Source: CAZJPD01 sp964547795 (GTDB lineage Bacteria; Pseudomonadota; Alphaproteobacteria; Rickettsiales; Midichloriaceae). Taken from it: a stretch of 48,285 nt of DNA. Location: contig CAZJPD010000001.1 in NCBI GenBank assembly GCA_964547795.1, positions 1-48,285 of the forward strand, read 5' to 3'. The translations under genes and the position numbers were made by a program. Positions 25,087 to 31,736 of the stretch are shown one piece after another; the stretch's first letter is position 1, and the number at the start of each line of letters is the position of its first letter. Under the pieces are notes generated by a model, which saw nothing but the letters and a program-made list of their open reading frames with translations, did not search any database and had not been told where the DNA came from.

Positions 25087-25966
25087 TCATATATTCTTGG
25101 TAGATTTTTATTAATTCACTACGTTCCTTTTCATTCATTCTACATATTGGTAATCTGAACTCTTCCTCTATCATACCTAAATATGCCATTAGGGTTTTTA
25201 CTGGGATCGGATTACTTGCTATGGAAAGAAGTGCTTTCATTAAATCATACAATTTATAATGATATATTTTTGCTATATCAAAATTGCCTGCAGAAACATT
25301 TTGTACAATATATTTCATTTCCTTTGGCAGAATATTTGATATAACTGATACCACTCCATGCCCACCTAAACACATTATAGAATATGTCAGTGCATCATCG
25401 CCTGATAAAACAAAAAAATCTTTATCAACACTCTTAATAACATCCATAATTTGGCACATATCACCACTAGCTTCCTTTACCCCTACTATATTCTTATGTT
25501 TTGCAAGTTTTAGTAATGTCTTGGTTTCAAGATTAACTGCTGTTCTTCCTTTAATGTTATATAGTATTATCGGAATATTAATAGCATCCGCTATTTGCAT
25601 AAAATGCTGATATAAGCCATCTTGTGTTGGTTTATTATAGTATGGATTAACAGTTAATAACGCATCAACACCCAAGTCTTCTGCCTTTTTACTTTTTTCT
25701 ACTGATGACCCAGTGTTGTTAGTACCTGTACCCACCATAATCTTGATTTTGCCATTCGCAGTTTTTACAGCAAATTTTATGATTTCCTCAACTTCCATGC
25801 TACCAATAATCGGACTTCCTCCTGTAGTACCTAAAATAACTACCCCATCTACACCAGCTTCTATTTGTGCATCAATTAATTTTTTAAGTGATGGGTAATC
25901 TATGCTTTTATCACTGTAAAAAGGTGTAACTAAGGCTGTATATAAGCCAGAAAAATTTTTATTCAT
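25079..25966 (-). CDS. dapA: 4-hydroxy-tetrahydrodipicolinate synthase
   Basis: DapA condenses pyruvate with aspartate semialdehyde, the first committed step of DAP/lysine synthesis. The 295-residue TIM-barrel protein shows ALVTPFYSD, ILGTTGGSP near residue 45 (GTTGES in most members), VNPYYNKPTQDGLYQHF, Tyr136 in ILYNIKGRTAVNL, and the Schiff-base Lys164 in VGVKEASGD. It starts at ATG 25966 overlapping the dapB stop by 4 bases (ATGA) and overlaps dapF by 8. The G for E and K for P substitutions are mild departures from consensus and do not remove catalytic residues. Confidence 0.95.
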   Translation of the reverse strand: MNKNFSGLYTALVTPFYSDKSIDYPSLKKLIDAQIEAGVDGVVILGTTGGSPIIGSMEVEEIIKFAVKTANGKIKIMVGTGTNNTGSSVEKSKKAEDLGVDALLTVNPYYNKPTQDGLYQHFMQIADAINIPIILYNIKGRTAVNLETKTLLKLAKHKNIVGVKEASGDMCQIMDVIKSVDKDFFVLSGDDALTYSIMCLGGHGVVSVISNILPKEMKYIVQNVSAGNFDIAKIYHYKLYDLMKALLSIASNPIPVKTLMAYLGMIEEEFRLPICRMNEKERSELIKIYQEYMNG

Positions 25967-26691
25967 AAAAGTAGTTCCTCCATATAATCGTTAATACTAA
26001 AAAATCCCTTTTTGTCTTTTATCCACTTAGCACAATTTATCGCTCCTCTTGCATAAGAACTACGCCCTTTAGAATCATGAGAAATTTTGATACTATCCAG
26101 AGAGCTATCAAATACCACTTCGTGCTTACCAATAACATGTCCACCTCTCGTAGAACTAAAGTGAAGCTCATCAGTTTTTATACCCCTATCTACCTTTTCT
26201 GTGATAATATGACGTTTCCTTCCTATATTATCTATGAGAATTTGTGCTGTTGTCAAAGCTGTGCCAGATGGTGAGTCCTTCTTTTTGTTATGGTGGATTT
26301 CATGCCCAAAAACATCATATTCCTCAAATTTATCCATAATACAGGCAGCCTCTTTGACAATTTTCCAGAATATATTGACACCTATTGTAAAATTCGTTGC
26401 GTAAATAAATCCGACATTATTGGTGGCTACTATTTTTTTCACCCTCTCAATATCTTGATACCATCCCGTAGTACCACATGCTATATTAACTCCCTTCGAA
26501 GCAAGTATCTTTATATTTTGTAAACATATAGCAGGCTCTGTAAACTCTATGGCAACTTCATCATTATTAAAATTACTAGCTAGTAAATCATCTTTGTTAT
26601 CGATGGTTTTTGAAACAGAGATACCAAGATTCTGAGCCTCTTGCTCAACCATCTTGCCCATCTTGCCATAGCCTATAATTGCAATTTTCAT
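25963..26691 (-). CDS. dapB: 4-hydroxy-tetrahydrodipicolinate reductase
   Basis: DapB reduces the DapA product with NAD(P)H. The frame opens at 26715, but family members begin at MKIAIIGYGKMGK, so ATG 26691 is chosen (242 residues). Features are the Rossmann motif GYGKMGKMV, CGTTGWYQD, ATNFTIGVNIFWKI, the catalytic box EIHHNKKKDSPSGTAL, and the C-terminal SSYARGAINCAKWI. It is the first gene of the minus-strand dapB-dapA-dapF-aminotransferase operon. Immediately upstream are two 39-bp tandem repeats, each containing a CAATAC/GTATTG palindrome, which could be regulatory. Confidence 0.95.
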   Translation of the reverse strand: MKIAIIGYGKMGKMVEQEAQNLGISVSKTIDNKDDLLASNFNNDEVAIEFTEPAICLQNIKILASKGVNIACGTTGWYQDIERVKKIVATNNVGFIYATNFTIGVNIFWKIVKEAACIMDKFEEYDVFGHEIHHNKKKDSPSGTALTTAQILIDNIGRKRHIITEKVDRGIKTDELHFSSTRGGHVIGKHEVVFDSSLDSIKISHDSKGRSSYARGAINCAKWIKDKKGFFSINDYMEELLL

Positions 26692-26719
26692 TCTAGTATT
26701 CCTTTTATTATGCAAGAGG

Positions 26720-26797
26720 ATTGTATTATTCTAAGTAGCACACTGTCAATACATAAGTATTGTATTATCCTAAGTAGCATACTATCAATACATAAGT
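26720..26797 (+). repeat. Two tandem 39-bp repeats upstream of dapB
   Basis: Unit 1 (26720-26758) and unit 2 (26759-26797) differ at 3 positions; a few bases of a third unit follow (ATTGTA). Each unit ends in CAATACATAAGT, and with the next ATTG forms the palindrome CAATAC-ATAA-GTATTG (26747-26762 and 26786-26801). Lying 29 bases before the dapB start, these are placed like paired operators, though slippage duplication is a simpler explanation. Confidence 0.85.
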
Positions 26798-27117
26798 ATT
26801 GTAACCCCGATATACTTTGTGCTTCAATCATACTGTTTCCAGGTTGCTTATAGTTAAACAAAGAGGGAGTATTATACCAACTACCTTAAATAAATGAATT
26901 AAGGGTAGCTGTAGCAAGAACAAGTTTCTTTGATATTTTCTTTTGTTTCATAATGTCTTGCAATGTTGCTTTGTTTGATTTATTTTTTGTGGTGGAAGCT
27001 AAATAGGGGCAAAGTATTTGCTAACCAGGTCAGATTTGAAAGAAAGCAGCCATAGCAGAAACCTTTGGGTCTTGTTTGCTTCCTTTTTTCAATTCCTTTG
27101 TAGATACTAATTATTAA
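26798..27117 (+). other. Divergent intergenic region dapB / alr
   Basis: Apart from the possible signal-peptide relic (26886-26951) and the end of the tandem repeats, no gene is supported. Promoters for the dap operon (leftward) and for alr-mlaE-mlaF (rightward) must lie here, but no convincing -35/-10 pair stands out. Confidence 0.35.
26886..26951 (-). pseudogene. Possible relic of a signal-peptide-bearing protein
   Basis: A minus-strand frame starting at ATG 26951 reads MKQKKISKKLVLATATLNSF, then I and TAA. This looks like the start of an exported surface protein signal peptide. After the stop the same frame stays open through the tandem repeats to about 26690 (GSWYNTPSLFNYKQPG...), so it may be a truncated gene remnant upstream of dapB. 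Recognition is weak. Confidence 0.3.
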
Positions 27118-28194
27118 ATGCTTAACCAATATATTAAAATCAACTTATCGAATATCAGAAAAAATTACTTAAAACTAAAATCTATGTTAGCAAGCGAATC
27201 CGTTGTTTGTTCAGCAGTAGTCAAAGCTAATGCCTATGGCTTAGGGCTCAAGGAGATGGTAGGAGAACTATATCAACAAGGTTGTCGTGATTTTTGGGTA
27301 ACAAATTTGGAAGAAGCTTCCATTGCAAGACAAAATGCAGAATCTGCTTATGTGTATGTATTCCAAGGAGCTAATAGTGAAGAAGAACTAGGGTTTATAG
27401 TTCAAAATAAGTTTATCCCTGTTATTTCAGAAATCAGACAACTAAAAATAGTTAATGATTTTTTACAAAACCATTCTGAACATCCTTTAAATATAATACT
27501 AAATTTTGATACTGGTATGGGGCGTGATGGGTTGCAAGTGGAAGAAATCCCAGAATTAAACTTAAGGCAGTGTAATATCCATTATGTAATGAGTCATCTA
27601 TCTTGTGCTGAAAATAAAAAGCACTTTCTTAATAAGCAACAGCTGATGGCTACCAAATCGCTAAAACAAAATTTTCCTCAAGCAAAAATTACACTTGCAA
27701 ATTCAGGGGGGATATTTTTAGGAAAGGATTATCATTTTAATTTGGTAAGACCAGGGGGGGCATTGTATGGTGTAAATATTTTAAAAGGTAAAGAGAATCC
27801 CATGCTTAATGTTGTGGAATTTAAGGCTAGCATACTAAATCATAAAATCTTTTATAAAAGCCAGTACATTGGCTATGATGCAACCTATAAGGTGAATAAA
27901 GGAGATAAGGTACTAATTTTAAATGTCGGTTATTATGATGGGTATAGAAGAATGCTGGGCAATGGGTCAAGAGTTTATGCAGAAGGGTTTTATTTGCCCG
28001 TAATAGGTGTTATCAGTATGAATGCTATTGCTGTTGATGCAAACCAATTACCAGATAGTTTGTTCTTTAGAATAAAAAATGTTGAACTAATTGGCGAAAA
28101 AATTACCATTGAAGAAATTGCAAAGCTGGCTAATACTGATCAGAGAGAAATTTTAACTAGCCTCTCTTATAGTTGTAAAGGGGTTTATATATAA
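27118..28194 (+). CDS. alr: Alanine racemase
   Basis: Alr is a PLP enzyme making D-alanine for peptidoglycan. The 358-residue protein shows the PLP-binding SAVVKANAYGLG (Lys36), FQGANSEEEL, FDTGMGRDGL, HLSCAE, NSGGIF, RPGGALYGVN, and the second-base Tyr region GYDATYKVNKGDKVLILNVG in pieces, followed by VIGVISMNAIAVD. It starts with ATG at 27118. Its stop TAA shares a base with the mlaE ATG (TAATG), so the lipid-transport gene is translationally coupled. The RPGG codons contain a G7 run (27754-27760), intact here. With ddl in the window it covers D-Ala-D-Ala supply. Confidence 0.95.
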   Translation: MLNQYIKINLSNIRKNYLKLKSMLASESVVCSAVVKANAYGLGLKEMVGELYQQGCRDFWVTNLEEASIARQNAESAYVYVFQGANSEEELGFIVQNKFIPVISEIRQLKIVNDFLQNHSEHPLNIILNFDTGMGRDGLQVEEIPELNLRQCNIHYVMSHLSCAENKKHFLNKQQLMATKSLKQNFPQAKITLANSGGIFLGKDYHFNLVRPGGALYGVNILKGKENPMLNVVEFKASILNHKIFYKSQYIGYDATYKVNKGDKVLILNVGYYDGYRRMLGNGSRVYAEGFYLPVIGVISMNAIAVDANQLPDSLFFRIKNVELIGEKITIEEIAKLANTDQREILTSLSYSCKGVYI

Positions 28195-28976
28195 TGATAT
28201 TATTAAATTACATGCGAACTCTAGGCAGGGTGTTTCTGGCTTTTGTTTGTGATGTTGGGAAATTAATAATATTTTTCTATAGTGTATTCATAAAGCTATT
28301 TACTCCCCAATTATTTATCAAAAAAATACTAAAACAGTTTATTGTCATAGGCTTTTACTCATTGCCGGTGGTAGGCTTAACTGCGATATTTACGGGGGCT
28401 GTTTTGGCTTTGCAAACCTATACGGGATTCTCCAGAATGCACGCAGAGAGCTCGATGGCATCCGTGATAGTGATATCAATTACAAGGGAGCTTGGTCCTG
28501 TACTTGCAGGGTTGATGTTAGTTGGTAGAGTTGCAGGGTCTATTGCTGCAGAGATTGGAACGATGAAAATTACAGAGCAAGTAGATGTTTTGTATACCTT
28601 AAACACAGACCCTATCAAATATTTAATAATACCAAAGGTTATTGCAGGAACGTTAATGCTACCGATTTTGGTTTTAATATCGGATATAATTGGAATTTTT
28701 GGAGGTTATTTAGTAGCCGTCTATAAAATAGGGTTTGAATATCATTCATACTTGGATTCTACATTTAAGGTTTTGGAATGCCAAGATGTGGTATCAGGGT
28801 TGATTAAAGCATCCGTTTTTGGATTTATAGTGACTTTTATAGGATGTTTTTATGGTTATAACACATCAGGAGGAGCAAGTGGAGTTGGTGTTGCAGCAAC
28901 TCAATCTGTTGTAACTGCCTCTATTTTGATCTTGCTTTTCAATTATATCATCACAGGATTGCTATTCGTCCAATAA
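28194..28976 (+). CDS. mlaE: MlaE family lipid-transport ABC permease
   Basis: MlaE is the membrane subunit of the Mla phospholipid transporter between inner and outer membranes. The 260-residue protein has about five to six hydrophobic segments and the family motifs FYSLPVVGLTAIFTGAVLAL, VIVISITRELGPVLAGLMLV, a GRVAGSIAAEIGTMKITEQV-like stretch, and GFIVTFIGCFYGYNTSGGA. Its ATG overlaps the alr stop by one base and mlaF follows after 5 bases, giving an alr-mlaE-mlaF unit. mlaD, mlaC and mlaB are not in the window. Homologues are annotated as Mkl/Ttg2B-type as well. Confidence 0.92.
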   Translation: MILLNYMRTLGRVFLAFVCDVGKLIIFFYSVFIKLFTPQLFIKKILKQFIVIGFYSLPVVGLTAIFTGAVLALQTYTGFSRMHAESSMASVIVISITRELGPVLAGLMLVGRVAGSIAAEIGTMKITEQVDVLYTLNTDPIKYLIIPKVIAGTLMLPILVLISDIIGIFGGYLVAVYKIGFEYHSYLDSTFKVLECQDVVSGLIKASVFGFIVTFIGCFYGYNTSGGASGVGVAATQSVVTASILILLFNYIITGLLFVQ

Positions 28977-28981
28977 AGACT

Positions 28982-29728
28982 ATGTCCAGAAATACATTAA
29001 TATCCGTTAAGCACCTCAATAAAAGTTTTGGCTTAAAAAGAGTATTAAAGGATGTAAGTTTTGATGTAGCAAAGGGTGAATTGTTTGTTGTGATGGGTGG
29101 GTCAGGTAGTGGAAAGTCAGTTCTTTTAAAGTGTGTTACAGGCTTGTTGAATCCAGATGGTAATAGCCAAGTCCTCATTAATGAAGAGGACATTACACAC
29201 AAGCATATAATAAAAAGAAAAAGCTTTCTAAAAAAGTTTAGTATGCTTTTTCAAAACAATGCTTTGTTTGACAGCTTGCCCACCTGGCATAATATTTGTT
29301 TTAGCCTTATCAGTGCTGGCATATTAGATGAAGAAAAAGCAAAGCAACATGCACTAGAGAAAATGGAGTTAGTGGGATTGAAATCGGATGTTTTAGAATT
29401 GTACCCCTCGGAATTGTCAGGTGGTATGCAAAAAAGGGTGGCTATTGCAAGAGCTATTGCAACAAATCCTGAAATTATGTTTTTTGATGAACCCACATCT
29501 AGCTTAGACCCTATTATGTCTAATACTATTGCAGATTTAATTAGTAGTATAAATAAAAAGCTAAAATCTACCACTATTACGATTACACATGACATCAAGG
29601 TGATGGAAAAAATCGCAGATAAAGTGGCATTACTCAAAGACGGAGAGGTAATTTGGATAGATAGTTTAGAAAATACTCTTAAGAGTGATAATGAGTACGT
29701 CAGGCTATTCTTAGGTAAACACAGTTGA
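28982..29728 (+). CDS. mlaF: MlaF family lipid-transport ABC ATPase
   Basis: MlaF is the cytoplasmic ATPase that powers MlaE. The 248-residue protein shows Walker A MGGSGSGKSVLLK (about 38-47), a Q-loop MLFQNNALFDSL, the ABC signature YPSELSGGMQKRVAIARA, Walker B PEIMFFDEPTSSLDP, and the switch His in TITHDIKV. The family trait of a short D-loop with TSSLDPI is present. It follows mlaE after 5 bases. No terminator is evident after it; the immA promoter begins about 47 bases downstream. Confidence 0.93.
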   Translation: MSRNTLISVKHLNKSFGLKRVLKDVSFDVAKGELFVVMGGSGSGKSVLLKCVTGLLNPDGNSQVLINEEDITHKHIIKRKSFLKKFSMLFQNNALFDSLPTWHNICFSLISAGILDEEKAKQHALEKMELVGLKSDVLELYPSELSGGMQKRVAIARAIATNPEIMFFDEPTSSLDPIMSNTIADLISSINKKLKSTTITITHDIKVMEKIADKVALLKDGEVIWIDSLENTLKSDNEYVRLFLGKHS

Positions 29729-29774
29729 TTAAATAATCATTTGACATTGTTACCTATCTACCCATTTAAAATAC

Positions 29775-29804
29775 TTGCAATAAGTGGTTATTCAGTGGTA
29801 TAAT
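29775..29804 (+). promoter_or_regulatory. Strong-looking promoter upstream of the immA pseudogene
   Basis: TTGCAA (29775-29780), an 18-base spacer, then TATAAT (29799-29804) with TG one base upstream (TGGTATAAT, an extended -10). It lies 44 bases before the immA frame. A further TTGACA occurs at 29741. Confidence 0.5.
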
Positions 29805-29848
29805 CCAAGTGTGCTGGTTGTAAAGGGGTGTTATATCCATGAGGAATT

Positions 29849-30351
29849 ATGCAAAGTGAAGCTTTAAAAGAACTATTAGAGCAGTATAGAGATGCAAAAT
29901 TGCATGACATAGATGGTGAGTTTCCTGTCCCTGTTGGCAAGATTTGCGAAAGGTTAGGTATAGAGGCTTTTTATGTAAAATTGCCAGATAATATAAGTGG
30001 AAACTTATATAAAGAAGGGGGTAAATATTATATAAAAGCTAATGAGGGGCATCACCCTTATAGAAGAAGATTTACTGTTGCACATGAGTTAGGTCATTAT
30101 CTTAAACATAAGGAATATCTGGATTCTAAGAAGGAAATACTGGAGCGAAGTGATACGATTACACCGAAAGTGAAAGGCAAATGGAAGCAGAAGCTAATAG
30201 ATTTGCAGCTGAGTTATTAATGCCTACAAGGGTTTTTATACAAAAATACCTAAAATCAAATGATTTACAGGAATTAGCAGATTATTTTTTTACTTCCAAA
30301 GATGCTATAAAGTTTAGATTAATAAATTTAGGTTATCGAATTGGGTGTTGA
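29849..30351 (+). pseudogene. ImmA/IrrE family metallo-endopeptidase, frameshifted
   Basis: ImmA/IrrE peptidases are zinc proteases that usually cleave a repressor encoded next to them in mobile elements or toxin-antitoxin loci. The first frame (29849-30220) gives IRRRF-like HPYRRRFTVAHELGHYLKH with the HExxH zinc motif (HELGH), then diverges. In another frame from about 30170, ERQMEAEANRFAAELLMPTR continues the family sequence, including the third zinc ligand region, to a TGA at 30349-30351. So a single-base-scale frameshift near 30160-30175 separates the two halves; it is not in a long homopolymer. No partner repressor gene is seen. A good promoter precedes it. Confidence 0.8.
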
Positions 30352-30442
30352 TCAGTAAGATTTTAAAAGACTGGGGGTATTAAGTAGGATACCAGTTTTT
30401 CTGAAAAATTTTCGGGATGGCTTATTATACTTTCTTGAAGAT

Positions 30443-30697
30443 TTGAAAAAAACATTAAATTTATGTGTACGTATACTAGGTTCTTTTTTCATATCACTTT
30501 GTATTTTGAAATCTATTACATTTGTTTGGACTAATGATTTCCTTTCCTGGTTGGTCAAGTTAGTAGATATTATAAACAAACTGAATACCACCAGCGTCAT
30601 ACTCATTATTTCTATTATTGTTGCAATTACCTTATTATATATAAACAAAGCGATTATCCAATTTAAGAATAAGGTTAATATTGGGGATAAAGGTTAG
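30443..30697 (+). CDS. Small membrane protein, function unknown
   Basis: This 84-residue frame starts at TTG 30443 and has two hydrophobic stretches (LGSFFISLCILKSITFVW and TTSVILIISIIVAITLLYI) with a charged C-terminus (FKNKVNIGDKG). The frame remains open upstream to about 30360 without an ATG, so the start is uncertain. It ends 16 bases before fliO and may be co-transcribed with it. I do not recognise a family; it could be a degraded or small flagellar-associated gene. Support is moderate because of length and position only. Confidence 0.4.
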   Translation: MKKTLNLCVRILGSFFISLCILKSITFVWTNDFLSWLVKLVDIINKLNTTSVILIISIIVAITLLYINKAIIQFKNKVNIGDKG

Positions 30698-30713
30698 TAA
30701 TTGATTAACAAGC

Positions 30714-30971
30714 ATGGACGTTTCTATATATTTAAAATCTTTTTTTGCGTTGATTGTTATTATCGGTGTGATAGGGATTGTTGCTGCTTTTGTTAGGCTA
30801 CTGAAAAATAAAAACTTGTTTAAGAACTTTGCTACCAACAATAAATTAAAGCTTGAAGAGACGCTAAATATAGACCATAAAAGAAGGCTAGTGTTATGCA
30901 GATTAGATAAGAAAAAGTATTTAATTTTGCTAAGTCAACGTGATGTTTTAATCGATGTCATCATTGAGTAA
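30714..30971 (+). CDS. fliO: Flagellar biosynthesis protein FliO-like
   Basis: FliO is a small membrane protein that helps assemble the FliP/FliQ/FliR export gate of the flagellar type III system. The 85-residue protein has one N-terminal membrane helix (FFALIVIIGVIGIVAAFVRLL) and a cytoplasmic part with LEETLNIDHKRRLVLCRLDKKKYLILL, which matches the FliO pattern of a conserved KRRLVLxRxDxxxYLLLL. It directly precedes fliP, as in other bacteria, and the fliP start (30955) lies inside its 3' end. Its frame is intact although fliP is broken. Confidence 0.75.
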   Translation: MDVSIYLKSFFALIVIIGVIGIVAAFVRLLKNKNLFKNFATNNKLKLEETLNIDHKRRLVLCRLDKKKYLILLSQRDVLIDVIIE

Positions 30972-31720
30972 TAGAAATATTGTAACCTTTTTCGCAATTT
31001 TTTTTTGTTGGTACTTTTTAAGGCTGAATTTGTAGTAGCTCAGGGCATCAATATTGATTTTGGAGGAGGCGATGATGAAAATACTTTATTTAACAATAAA
31101 GTAATCCAATTTATCGGGTTAATCACCATCTTAAGCGTTGCCCCCTCTATTTTAATTATGGTTACATCCTTTACTAAAATTACTATTGTCTTTTCTATTT
31201 TAAGACATGCACTTGGTCTTCAACAAACCCCGCCAAATATAGTAATTATCAGTTTATCACTATTTCTAACATTTTTTATCATGACTCCAACCTTTAATAA
31301 AGCTTACGAAGACGGATTGCATCCTTTAATGAATAACCAAATCAACAAAAGGGGGCTTGGGAAAATATTACTGCACCATTCCATAAATTCATGAAGGAAA
31401 ACACGAGAGAGGCTGACTTAAATCTATTTAAAGAAATTGCAAAAGAAACCAAAGTGATTGAAAAGGATGAGTTACCTCTGCATGTACTAATCCCATCTTT
31501 TATATTAAGCGAGTTAAAATGGGCTTTTGAAATAGGGTTTCTGATATATCTGCCATTTTTAATTATTGATTTGGTGGTTGCTTCTGTGCTGATGGGAATG
31601 GGCATGATGATGTTACCGCCTGTGATAATATCATTGCCATTTAAGTTAATATTCTTTGTTCTTATTGATGGTTGGTATATGCTAGCTGGCAGTTTAGTCA
31701 AAAGTTACGGAATAGGATAG
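30955..31720 (+). pseudogene. fliP: Flagellar export gate protein FliP, two homopolymer frameshifts
   Basis: FliP forms the core of the flagellar type III export gate. The gene is readable in three frames. ATG 30955 starts a signal-peptide-like MSSLSNRNIVTFFAIFF; one extra T in the T9 run (30998-31006) would join this to LLVLFKAEFVVAQGINIDFG. The body then shows TILSVAPSILIMVTSFTKI, LRHALGLQQTPPN and FLTFFIMTP. A second break at GGGGG (31351-31355) separates it from AWENITAPFHKFMKENTREA, LPLHVLIPSFILSELKWAFE, and the highly conserved SVLMGMGMMMLPPVIISLPFK region in pieces. All conserved parts are present, so the damage is recent, or bypassed by slippage, or artefactual. valS follows after 16 bases. 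Confidence 0.85.
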
Positions 31721-31736
31721 TAAGTCAAATAATAAT

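Noticed and set aside
26641..26853. Plus-strand open frame over the dapB start
   Set aside because: It is antisense to dapB and its internal repetition simply reflects the 39-bp tandem repeats.
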